Below are positions 34,312 through 44,427 of a stretch of 64,000 nucleotides of DNA, piece by piece; the stretch's first letter is position 1; every line of letters starts with the position of its first letter. Source of the stretch: Rhizopus sp. PT2906 (lineage: Eukaryota > Mucoromycota > Mucoromycetes > Mucorales > Rhizopodaceae). The position numbers were made by a program, and so were the translations under genes. The notes beneath the pieces were generated by a model, which did no database searches, had not been told where the DNA came from, and saw only the letters and a program-made list of their open reading frames with translations. Location: the NCBI GenBank assembly GCA_025529335.1, contig JAMYHX010000033.1, positions 62,001 through 126,000 of the forward strand. The letters are read 5' to 3'.

Positions 34312-35147
34312 TTAAGCAATGAGTTCGACAACACCGCCAGCTTCCTTGATCTTCTTTTCAGCGAGAGCAGAAACATAACGAGTGCGGACAATGACAGGTT
34401 GGCTGATGGTACCCTTGGCCAAAACCTTGGCATAACCCTATTATTGGCATGAGTATATGTATATCTAATATGATTAAACAAATCTTACATGTTGAAGAGT
34501 ATCAATGACAGGAACCTTTTCAGTGTTCTTGTACTTTTCACGAACACCTTCACCAGCAAGAGTCCAGATTTTGTCAAGGTTGATGACAGGACGCCAGAGA
34601 GGGTTCTTCTTCAAGTGGAAGTGACGCATACCGACCTTACCAAAGTAACCAGGATGGTACTTGTCCATGTTGGTACGGTGATGGTGTTGACCACCAGCAA
34701 GACCACGACCACCAGGATGCTTTCTGTGCTTGCCAACACGACCGTGACCGGCTGAGACGTGTCCACGCTTCTTTCTGTTATGGTGAAGTCTGGTAGGCTA
34801 TAAAGATCTTTAGTTCAGTCTGAATGATCCATTGACACATAAAAATGAAGGAAAGAGAGAGTGGAGAAGACTATTGCTATCGTTGTATCTTTAATTCTTT
34901 CTTGCCTAATGCTTGTTTATTGTCCAATTGAAATCATCTTGTTGTATTTATTAAACATGTGCATAAATGAGTGTTGATTCTCTGTTTGTATCTATCGCTT
35001 CTTTCCCCCCTCTTTAAACATCCATCCATCCATCCATCCATCAATTCATTCATCCATCCATCTTTATACTTATATCTTCTCTCACTCTTTCTCTTCACTT
35101 CATTTCTACTTTAATGTGTCCTTTGAGCTTATTTTTTTACTTACCAT
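34312..35147 (-). CDS. RPL28: 60S ribosomal protein uL15 (L27a / yeast Rpl28)
   Basis: Large-subunit ribosomal protein of 145 residues. The first coding exon is only the ATG (35145-35147); a 347-nt intron follows, then exons 34489-34797 and 34312-34437. Diagnostic sequence: 'PTRLHHNRKKRGHVSAGHGR', 'GKHRKHPGGRGLAGGQHHHR', 'DKYHPGYFGKVGMRHFH', 'VIDTLQHGYAKVLAKG' and the C-terminus 'IKEAGGVVELIA'. The ATG-only exon with a long intron is common in fungal ribosomal protein genes, where the intron may regulate expression. Here the intron contains a CATC tandem repeat (35019-35062). The upstream flank is occupied 130 bp away by a MULE relic. Confidence 0.97.
35019..35062. repeat. (CATC)n repeat in the uL15 first intron
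   Basis: Tandem ATCC/CATC units, slightly interrupted (CATCAATTCATTCATC), inside the 347-nt intron of the ribosomal protein gene. Confidence 0.9.
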
Positions 35148-35278
35148 TTCGGTTTTCTAAAAGAGAAGGGAGGGTTTATCCAGTTGAGGATTGTAATTGC
35201 CTATAGTGCTACCGCTTGACTTTATTTTTATTGGACAGCCCGAGATTTAAAGACAGACGCTTGGTGGTGGCGTTGACA

Positions 35279-37093
35279 ATAAATACCCACAAAAATTTAG
35301 TAACAACAAGATGTATATGAAGCTTGCCTCTATTCTCATATGAAGACAATTTTTTAATTGTTATGTTTTACGCGTTTTGCTAGTAACTATGCCTATTATT
35401 AATATCAACGATAATCCCACCACTCGCATCATTCCTGAATATGATGACGAAGTTGCCACCATTCGTTTTGTTAACGAGGCAGAATTTGAAGAGTGGTTCA
35501 GTAATATTGCACAAAAACATGCTAACTAGAACCTTCACCAAAGCTGGACTAACGAAAAGCAAAACCTTTTCTTGGTCAACCTCTTGCATCCCTTTTGAGA
35601 TTGCATACCATCAAATATCAATGTGACCATTCAGGAAAGCCCAAGAAAAGAAAAGAAAGCGAGGTATCCATCAAGAAAGCTAGAACGAAAGAATCTATCA
35701 AGATTGGATGCCTTGCTTATATTAATAGGCATCTCCTGACTGACGGTGCAGTAGAAGTGAAGTATAGATGGGAGCATCCTGACCATAATCCATGTGATGT
35801 GCAAGAGATTATCTCATATAGACTTCCTTCCGAAGTGAAGTAGTGGATTGAAGAATATGTTAATCAAAACATGGATTAGGAGTCCATCAAGAACCTTCTT
35901 AGGATGAACAAAGCTCATCTTTTGCAAGCGTGCGTGGAAAACCCACATCAAGAGAGACGTAAGTTTTAAATATGGGCTTGATGTATATGTTAAACATTAT
36001 GTAACGTTTAGGTGAAAATAAGCAAGTCTACTCAAGATACGACGTTGGTAAGAGATCGTGTTCGCGCTAATCTGAATAGCATGATGTACTCAGAAACGTC
36101 AAAAGCATTCGATCTGGCTTCATCAGCTGTTCCTTGCTGAAAATAAGGAATTTGAAGTATTCCTTGCGTACTTCAACAGCTTGTGGCTTCCAAGAAAGGA
36201 ATTGTGGTCCAAAGCGTGGAGACAGGTAATCATTAATGCTTATTGTTCCAGTTTACTAAAATCTAACTTTTTTGTCTATTTATAGAATGCTTCTTTCCAC
36301 ATTAACAATCTGATAGAATCGTATCATAACTAATTGAAGACATTCTATCTTGGTCGCTCTCGCTCTTTGCGTGTAGATCGCCTAGTCTACTTGTTATCCC
36401 AAGTGGTAGCATTAGATTATTGGCAGGATACAATCAAAGCTGCGCATGATTTTGGTGGGTTTCGTTTGACAGCCAGCGAAGAAAAGAAAAGAGCAGCATA
36501 CTGCATTGATTACGACGTAGCCTGTTCCATGGTAGAATAGCTCGAAGGAAATGTCTACCAGTGCAGATCCTTCACTGAAAATACCCTCTTCTATGAGATG
36601 GATACCAAGGAAGGCTTTCTGAAGAACTGCAGCTGCCCTGATCAAACAAAGATGTGTAGGCATATTTTTTGGTCAGCCGCGTAACCAAGCTGCCTTTTTC
36701 TCCTCGTGCTCCTGCCCTTGTTGCTCAGCAAGAAAGACTTGATACTCCACATGATAACCAAGACCTTCTCTGCCGTGAGATATTAGAAAGTGCGGATCAA
36801 AGCGTTCGTATCTTACTTGCCAAATGCAGTGAAAAGATCAAGCAATTGAAGGATAATCCAGAAGGTTTATATAATCTGATAAGCTCCTTAAAGCAATCAA
36901 TATCAATTGTAGAAAACGTCTGTTCTGTGCCTCAATCAAGACATGCAAGATAGCAATAGTCCTATCTTGTCATTTTTTTCATTATAAAAATAAACATCCA
37001 ATTCTTAAACCATTTACTGCCAAATTTTACTCAAGTTCCCACTTGGATATTTATTCTTCATTTTGTGACAACTAAATTTTTGTGGGTATTTAT
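35279..37093 (+). mobile_element. MULE (Mutator-like) element with TIRs, inactivated
   Basis: The ends are perfect 23-bp inverted repeats: 35279-35301 begins ATAAATACCCAC and 37071-37093 is its reverse complement. Inside, on the plus strand, pieces of a MULE transposase survive: an N-terminal segment from the ATG at 35390 ('IRFVNEAEFEEWFSNIA'), a DNA-binding C2H2/FLYWCH-like part ('IKYQCDHSGKPKKRKESEV', 'RWEHPDHNPCD'), 'EVKxWIEEYVNQNMD', a middle part, and a C-terminal SWIM zinc finger 'NCSCPDQTKMCRHIFW' (CxCx6CxH) near 36628-36675. Stops in frame (35528, 35841, 35877, 36331, 36538) and a missing catalytic core show it is dead. Flanks share only CGTT, so a 9-bp target duplication is doubtful. 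Confidence 0.8.
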
Positions 37094-37879
37094 CGTTACT
37101 CGAGAAGTGGCTCACACCTAGCGTATAGTCTTTTGAACTGTATAATTTACATTTGTACTGTGTTGCCGAGGATTAAACTAGTTAAGCGAAGCATAATTGT
37201 TTCTTTTGCTTTTATGCACCCCTCTGTCAATAAATGATAATACAAGATCCTTCAGCTTATTTTTTTTCCGATGTTATGATGAGAGGTATATCACAAGCTT
37301 GGCTTTTAGAATTGTCTTCTTTACACTGAAAATACTTCAGCATGTACCATCTTCACACTCTTTTCTACATGTCACATGTTAAAGAGCTGTTGGTTTATGC
37401 CAAAAAATAAGGCACATTTTTTCTAGAGAATAGTGTATCAATCAAGAGAAAGACTAGTAGTAAGTAACCAGAAGTGACATTGAGTTTATTATAAAAATGA
37501 ATTACATCTGATAACAATTGTATATATCTTTATTTTATCCGTAACTCCAAAGAGCTCCTCTCCGACATACGACTAAACCATTTACCCATGACGTACAAGC
37601 CTCCATTTACTTTTTATTATAAACAAAAGCAATGTCAAGATGAGAGATACAAATGACAGTGGTGAGATACACCAACGAGTAACAATAACAACAGAAAGAG
37701 AGTATTACCAAGTAGTCTCTTTATCTACATGTAAAAAATGATGACAGAAACATTTTTTTTATTTGTTGGCCCTGGAAAGACAGCAGCATCACATACCCCC
37801 GCCTAATAATTGAAACTAAATTTTTTTTTATTTTTTTTCGATTTTGTCCCTCCTTCTTCCCACTATTTACCAAAACATC
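37094..37879. other. IDH2 promoter region
   Basis: About 790 bp without a gene. AT-rich with T-runs near 37265 and 37825-37838, the second just upstream of the IDH2 start. Nothing else recognised. Confidence 0.5.
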
Positions 37880-39449
37880 ATGTTTTTATCTCGCACTTCT
37901 TCTGCTGCACTCAAGGCTAGCGCTTGGTCTTCTGTTAGAGTAAGAATTTATAAATAATAAAAAGAAAAGAGGTTAATAAATAAAATCAGGCCAACTCTAT
38001 TCGTGCTATCACTACCGCTACTCCCAGTATTACACAAGCCTTTACTGCTCAAAAGAATGCCAATGTAATAATAATGATATAATATCATAAATGGCACACA
38101 CACACAGTTATTAATACAATACGCGCAATACAATATAGGGTAATTACGTTGTCACTTTGATTCCTGGTGATGGCATTGGTCCCGAGATCTCACGTTCAGT
38201 CAAGGAAATCTTTGCTGCAGCCAAGACACCTATCGAATGGGAAGAAGTTGATGTCACTCCTATCATCAAGGACGGCAAGACTGCTATCCCCGAGGATGCC
38301 ATTGCCAGTGTTCGTCGTAACACTGTTGCTCTCAAGGGTCCTTTGGCTACACCCATCGGTAAGGGTCACGTCTCACTCAACTTGACCCTCCGTCGTACTT
38401 TCAACTTGTATGCCAACGTTCGTCCTTGCCGTTCTGTTGCTGGATACAAGACACCTTATGAAAATGTAGACACTGTTCTTATCCGTGAAAACACAGAAGG
38501 TGAATACTCTGGTATTGAACATGAAGTAAAGTATTATACAAAAGAAGAAAGAAAGAGAGAGCACAAAATTGACCTACATTTGTTATTATAGGTTGTTGAT
38601 GGTGTTGTCCAATCCATCAAGTTGATTACTCGTGAAGCTTCCGAACGTGTTGCTCGTTATGCTTTCACTTATGCTGAATCCGTTGGTCGTAACCGTGTCA
38701 CAGCTGTTCACAAGGCCAACATCATGTAAGATTATAAACCAAAAAAAAAAAAAAAGGATGCAGAAAATGTAACGACCTGTTGTGATTTTTAGGAAATTGG
38801 CTGATGGTCTCTTCTTGGAAGTTTGTAAGCAAGTATCAAAGGAATTCCCCAACATCAAGTTTGACGATGTCCTCTTGGACCGTGCTTGTCTTCACGTAAG
38901 CAGAACAAAAAAAAAAGTCATGCAAACAAGTATATTCATTTATACTAGATTACCTCTGATCCTTCCATCTATGCTGACACTGTCATGGTCATGCCCAACT
39001 TGTATGGTGATATCTTGTCTGACATGAGTGCTGGTTTGATCGGTGGTCTTGGTTTGACTCCTTCAGGTAACATTGGTCGTGACGCTTCCATCTTTGAAGC
39101 TGTCCACGGTACTGCTCCTGATATTGCCGTAAGTCTATTCGAAATTTACATTACATATATATCTGACTGTGACTGTTATAGGGTCAAGATAAGGCCAACC
39201 CTACTGCTTTATTATTATCCGGTATTATGATGTTGAAGCACATGCGTTTATATGATCAAGCCTCCAACATTGAACAAGCCGTTTTCAAGACCCTTGCTGA
39301 AGGTAAAGCCTTGACTGCTGATTTGGGAGGTCGTGCATCCAACAGCGAATACACCAAGTCTGTTATTGGCGTAAGTTATATTTATTAGAAAGTGTTAATC
39401 ATGATGACTGATATCACCTTGTTTAATATAGAACTTGAAATTCGATTAA
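37880..39449 (+). CDS. IDH2: NAD-dependent isocitrate dehydrogenase, catalytic (Idh2-type) subunit
   Basis: Mitochondrial TCA-cycle enzyme oxidising isocitrate to 2-oxoglutarate with NAD+. Eight or so short exons; the N-terminus 'MFLSRTSSAALKASAWSS' is rich in Arg/Ser/Ala as a mitochondrial targeting peptide. The core carries 'VTLIPGDGIGPEIS', 'NLTLRRTFNLYANVRPC', 'IRENTEGEYSGIEH', 'VVQSIKLITREASERVARYA', 'VTAVHKANIMKLADGLFL', 'VMPNLYGDILSDMSAG', 'FEAVHGTAPDIAGQDKANPT' and a short C-terminal exon '...NLKFD'. The Tyr/Lys and Asp residues of the active site are conserved, which favours the catalytic Idh2/IDH3A subunit over the regulatory one. The gene ends 120 bp from the convergent Nudix gene. 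Confidence 0.95.
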
Positions 39450-39569
39450 GTAATTTATATAAAATATTAAACCTTTTTGTACACTATTTTAAACATCATA
39501 TGCAACTTTGTTCCTTAAAAAATAATGAGCAATGTATAGCTCAAGATCTATTACTGAGTTTATTTGTTT

Positions 39570-40488
39570 TTAAAGCTTTGATTGTAACTTGTAGCCTTGC
39601 ATTGGTCTACTACCCTTAAAATACAGCCGATGTCCCTCGCCTGGAAACTCTAAATATCCTAGATAATCCTTCAAGTCACTTGGTCGTGGCTTTGGTAAGA
39701 TTGGAATAAGCTCTTGGTTTGTACGGAAGATACCATATCCGACCTTGTCCAAATCCTTAAAGTCTTTGCATTTGGACATGACATAGAGTGAATACCACTG
39801 AGGAGGCATCAAAATGATTTCCTTCTTTTCGAATTTCTCCAAAGCTTCTTCGGGCTTGAGCCAGTCGAATAACAGTGTTTCTGTGCCATCTGCCACGATG
39901 CTGTTCAAATAGGCATCTTGCTCTCTTTTAGTATCATATTGCTTCAATATGGATAAAAAGAATATCGTGTTGTATCTCTTCTTTTCTTGTTCTGGTGTGA
40001 TCCAATTTGCAAATGGAATCAGCTTGTCTACGGCGGGTGATACTTTATACTTTTCACACATGGATCGAAACTGGCTAGCATCTTGATGTATCCTGTGTCG
40101 CCAATGTTGACTATCGGGAATAGTTATGCTTGGTTCAGACACGAATAATCCTGATTCTTCAAATGTTTCTCGGATAGCGCATATTTTTTCGGTTGAATAT
40201 TTTCTATTTCATACTGTCAATTCCTTCCTTTATTATCTTTTTCTCTCTTACTCGGTTTGTGGCCATTCACCATCTGCTTTATCAACAATACCACCAGGAT
40301 AGACATGGGCATGAATAAAGCTGCTTTTTGCATTTCTATATTGTATGTTTAGTTATGACGTATTGATCAATTCCTGATGATTACCTCTTGACCATCAAAA
40401 TACGGTAATTGCAACCGAGATTATTATGCTTTAATAGTTCTTTTGGAAGGGGTGCAGCTATGATCAAACTAGCAGAAGATCGAATCAT
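39570..40488 (-). CDS. Nudix hydrolase, NUDT19-like
   Basis: Predicted acyl-CoA/nucleotide diphosphatase. Exons start at the ATG at 40488 ('MIRSSASLIIAAPLPKE'); then 'LGCNYRILMVKRN', 'FIHAHVYPGGIVDKADGEWP' and, after an intron, 'KICAIRETFEESGLFV', which together form a Nudix box GX5EX7REUXEEXGU with its 'RETFEESG' core intact. The large exon to 39570 has 'LIPFANWITPEQEKKRYNT' and 'ETLLFDWLKPEEAL', the insertion typical of NUDT19/NUDT7-type peroxisomal or mitochondrial CoA diphosphatases. No clear C-terminal PTS1: the protein ends '...LQSKL', close to the S-K-L tripeptide, and the last three residues are exactly SKL. That is a canonical peroxisome signal, so a peroxisomal acyl-CoA hydrolase is likely. 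Confidence 0.85.
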
Positions 40489-40997
40489 TGTTTAAGAGAG
40501 AGAGAGAGAGAGAGAGAGAAAAAGGGAAAACAAAGAATCAAAAACTCACACGGGTTAATAATTTTATTTCACAGAAATCAGGCACACACGCATATCGCTC
40601 TTTTAATAAAAGTTTTCATTATCCCATATCCTCATAGAAATATTTACAATGTCAAAAGCGTGTTATTCTACATGTGTATATGTGTGTGGCAATTTCTGTT
40701 GGAAAGATATATTTGTCCTAATTATGGCTCTTTTTAATGACTGTCTTTCGCTTCGATGCGATGGTAAAGGTTAAGTAATATACTATCTATAGCTTTTTTT
40801 ATTCTTGCTTTTCAGTTTGTTGTACTATCATACAACATTCATTTCTTTCGTCTTGACTCAAATCATTGATGTGTGCTTCTATTTATTGTGATGTAAGGAC
40901 CGCCTTTTGTTTCTCAATCTCTCAGTATCAAAATAATAAAAAAGCTTGTATAATTCATCCTATTAACCCCCCAAAGTACTAAAGTTTTTTATTGGCC
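40489..40997. other. Intergenic with GA repeat
   Basis: Contains a (GA)n microsatellite at about 40496-40519, immediately upstream of the Nudix start codon on the minus strand, then AT-rich sequence. No gene. Confidence 0.6.
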
Positions 40998-41350
40998 AAC
41001 ACTGTATGCACCAGAAAATAGGCCAATGTTACGGGCGCTTCCTTGGGGCACTACCTATGTTGTTACTATACAACTTCACATTACCAAACTCTCTGCCTAA
41101 CCTAAGGCTTGTCCAGTTCACTCTCTTCTGACATAAAATGTGAATTACATGTGTTCTTGTATCTTTGTTGATAAACTGACAACATAAAACTAGAATAAAT
41201 AACATTTCTTTTTTATCTCTTTCTTCTTCTTGAAAAGAAACGAAACAAAATGGTGAAAAGCTTTGTTGGATTACATCACGAGCAATAGGTAGAGGTAGTG
41301 CCTGTAGTATTAGTCTAATTTCTGGTGCATTTTCTGGTGCATGTAGTGTT
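40998..41350 (+). mobile_element. MITE-like element, copy B
   Basis: 353-bp element starting AACACTGTATGCACCAGAAA and ending GGTGCATGTAGTGTT, so its ends are inverted (reverse complement AACACTACATGCACC). The inverted similarity extends inward through GCACCAGAAA repeats for about 50 bp. No coding capacity of a transposase. The sequence from about 41018 to 41350 is identical to copy C at 50.4-50.7 kb. It lacks the 12-bp duplicated 'TGCACCAGAAAA' unit in the left end that copy C has. No convincing target duplication. Confidence 0.85.
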
Positions 41351-41359
41351 TCCCTTTAC

Positions 41360-42282
41360 TTCTGATCCTGATTTGACTCGTTGTGCAATCTCTTCAAAAA
41401 TAGCTAGAGTCATAAAAGTAAAATGTGTTTCTGCAGTACAAGAAGCCTACTTCAGGAATTCCTCAAAATGTTTTGTTAGTTGTTGTCTCATTACCATTGA
41501 TTTCATTGAAGTTGATAGTTGGAAGCGTACAAAAAAGATTTGCAGAACCATCTTGAAGTCAGGCAAAACATTGCGGGTTTTGAACACAAAAAAACCCAAA
41601 AAATCGCTACCTACTTGACTTATATGGAAGAAAAGTATCAGCAGCAACATGCTTCATACACTGAAAGCCAAGGATATATAGCACTTAAACGCAGACATTC
41701 TGAAGAAGATTTTTTCATGTTAAAAGTGCCTAGAAACATAAATCTTCGCCGTAACTTTTTGTTACAGCATTTGTTCACATTGTCTGGCCCAACCTCTAAG
41801 AATAGAATAGAGCCCATGTTCAGTCGTATCAGCCAAGTCACTTCATACAAAGAAGCCTATGCCAATTCAGTGTTTTTACTTGTGGTGTCGAAGAAGCAAT
41901 GATACACGTTAAACAGCTCGTCAGCCGTACTATTCAGTTTGATACGTTTTCTTTGCTTGTAACAAGCTTCGATATTTTTTATCACAACCACAAATATGAA
42001 GGCGATTGTGCTCAGTCCTTGGACCGCATTTTCCAAGCCCTTACTGCGAAGGTATCCAGGAAAACGGACACCAACAAGAAATTCATGGAAATCTCGGTCT
42101 TTGTTGGCCACTATGAATTGCTGGTCGTGGGAGGTTATTTTAACACACATGGGTCGATCCTACCATTTCTTGGCTCGTCAATGGGCAAGTTTAATCTCCA
42201 AGAAGCAGTATCTACTTTTGTGTTTATTGTCTCTAAAGTGAGAGCTGTATACTCGTCTTTTGCGCTGTGCAATTTGAACTAA
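41360..42282 (+). pseudogene. Broken gene of unknown family beside MITE copy B
   Basis: A coding-like stretch without ATG at its 5' end reads '...KKDLQNHLEVRQNIAGFEHK', 'YIALKRRHSEEDFFMLKVPR' and 'FSRISQVTSYKEAYANSVF' up to 41870. There a T-run (GTGTTTTTACTT) shifts the frame; continuing in the next frame gives 'TCGVEEAMIHVKQLVSRTI', 'DIFYHNHKYEGDCAQSLDRI' and 'FMEISVFVGHYELLVVGGYF' to a stop at 42282. One frameshift therefore joins two good half-proteins of about 250 residues in total. Composition is protein-like and lacks low complexity. I do not recognise the family. Confidence 0.5.
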
Positions 42283-42364
42283 TAAAGAAAAAAATGATTA
42301 CAACAACCAGCAAGTGTAATTATGATGGTACTTTATAAATTCGTATACTACATCAAATAATCTT

Positions 42365-42905
42365 TCAAATGTAGAACAAATTAACCAAATCATGTGCTTG
42401 ATTATCATGCACGATAGTCTCTATGGTGATTTTTTTTAGATTAGGTTGCTCACTGAAGCCAAAGTTGGTTCATTGTTTTGCTTAGAAAATAACATGTCAC
42501 ATACCGAATAAATAGTTCCAAATCGCTCATGTTAGTGATCAAACCCGCCGAATCAAAAACCACTAAACACGCTTTGTCTACCTTTGCTAAATCGTTTATT
42601 AAGTCTACAAACAAAAAGTCAGTATTAAGTGCAAAATTATATACCATAGCACTTTATATAAGATATTGGATACCTTGAGCATCACCAATCACTCTTGGTA
42701 ATTCATTCATTATCATACTCTTTTTCAAATCTCTTCTGTGTATTGGAGTCCTGGAATTACAACTGACAGTGATGTAGATATATGAAACTAAGGGCCGCTT
42801 TTGCAATCCAACAATCATCGGTTGAAGCGACGAGATTACGTTTTTTTTTTTTGGTTGTCTATTGTTTTGAACTTGCGGCAATAACCAGATGCGGTGTAGG
42901 GACAT
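42365..42905 (-). CDS. Small spliced gene, function unknown
   Basis: Spliced model on the minus strand. The middle exon has 'SRTPIHRRDLKKSMIMNELP' and 'RVIGDAQ'. After an intron (GTATCC...TTGTAG) comes 'DLINDLAKVDKACLVVFDSA' and 'GLITNMSDLELFIR', then after another intron 'EQPNLKKITIETIVHDNQ' and 'AHDLVNLFYI'. Phases agree across both introns, which strongly suggests a real gene. The 5' end is uncertain because an A-run (42840-42851) interrupts the first exon; the ATG at 42905 is one option. Predicted soluble alpha/beta; no family named. Confidence 0.55.
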
Positions 42906-43435
42906 TAATTATGAAAGTAGTAGAACTGTAAGAGACAAAGCGTGAAGAAAATAAATGGTCGCTTAGTAGATTGACGAAGGAACTGCGCAAACAACAATAA
43001 AAGTCATAATGTTATCATTATCTTTTTTGATATATATCGTATTTTTTTTTTCTTTATTATGAGTGTTAATTAAAGTGCTACTTAGCGAAGTGAACAGGAA
43101 TCGTTGTATACAACTAAATAATCAGGGCAGGTGAAGTTCTCTAAGCTGCATTACTGAGCATCTAAATATGGCTATCATATTCACATTCAGATGTAAGATA
43201 AATGGTCTTTTGAAGCCAGATGTGGTTCAGACTATATAATACCATTGTATATTAAACGCTAACAGGCTAACTAGCTGATAATACTAAGTGTTCGTTTAAA
43301 TTTTGTTGTTACTCAGCTTGTGACAGAGCCAAAATTTTGGCTGACAATTGTGACTTATGCCGCAAAAATCCGTGACTCCGACCGATGATACAGCACGATA
43401 GGATCCTACCAAGTATAATGTGCTCCTGCTGAATC
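42906..43435. other. Divergent promoter region
   Basis: Between the small unknown gene (-) and the thioesterase-like gene (+). It contains the perfect 16-bp palindrome AGCCAAAATTTTGGCT at 43327-43342 and otherwise AT-rich sequence. Confidence 0.5.
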
Positions 43436-44427
43436 ATGCAATCGATCCATGTTCAAAAAGCTGCATCAGCTATAAAAAATAAGGCAGCCCTACCAGATCC
43501 TAAAAAAGTTGATTTAAAATTTGATTACAGTCCAAGTCAAGATGGCATTGATCATAATTTGCTAATCTTACTGCACGGTTTAGGTAATGCTGCTTTTTTT
43601 TTTATGTTGTTGGCACATGTAAAGAATAACATGTTGTAGGTGATTCAAAGACACCATTCACAAGACTTGGACAACAACTTAAACTACCACAAACCGCGAT
43701 TATATCAATCCAAGGGCCTGAGGAGGTGCCCTATCTTGACGGCTGCTTTCAGTGGTTTCCTAGCTTTAACCTGCTCACAGGTGAATGTAAGAATAGTAGG
43801 CATATATGATAGAAAACGTTCATTTACAAGTACAATACATATAGTGCTGCCTCCAGGACATCCTGAAAAAATGAAAGGTTTATTGAATACAAGAAGCAAG
43901 ATAAACAAGCTCTTGGAGCATCTCGTCAATGACTGTAATTGGAATCCGCCCAATATATTCCTGTTTGGATTCTCTCAGGGTGGAACGGTGGCATTAGACA
44001 CAGCACTCTTTGGTAAAGTGCGCAACTTGGGAGGCATTATTAGCATCAGTGGGTACTTGCTTGAGGAACAGAGCACAGACAGTAGAATAGATGAAGGATA
44101 TCCTGGATACATCCTTATCACTCAAGGTGAAAGGGATGAAACAATGAACAAGCCGATAGCAGAGACAAAGGTAAGCATCTGAATACTATTGTATTATTAT
44201 TTTTTTTTTTTAAAAAAAAAAAACTACATTCATTATAGTTTAAACAAATAAAGAAGCTTTGTTCATCATCAGCTGAAGTCTCTCAAGCGTTTATCCCAAA
44301 CAAGGGCCATACAATGCCTAGTACAGAACAAGAATGGAGACTGATTCATACTTTCTTTGGAAAAAACATGCCAAGAAGAAATATTGAATTAGAAAATATG
44401 TCTGGTGTTTATTTGGTCAATCAATAG
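43436..44427 (+). CDS. Alpha/beta hydrolase, acyl-protein thioesterase/carboxylesterase-like
   Basis: Phospholipase/carboxylesterase family protein of 269 residues in four exons: 43436-43583, 43640-43786, 43845-44170 and 44239-44427. Visible motifs: oxyanion-hole 'LLILLHGLGDS', 'AIISIQGPEEVPYLDG', nucleophile elbow 'IFLFGFSQGGTVALDTAL' (GxSxG), acid region 'LITQGERDE' and C-terminal His in 'IPNKGHTMPS'. The Ser-Asp-His triad is therefore present. Acyl-protein thioesterases remove palmitate from Ras-type GTPases; this relative is of the distant FSH/YOD-like branch, so substrate is open. Its stop codon overlaps the stop codon of the convergent prenylcysteine oxidase by 7 bp. Confidence 0.85.
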
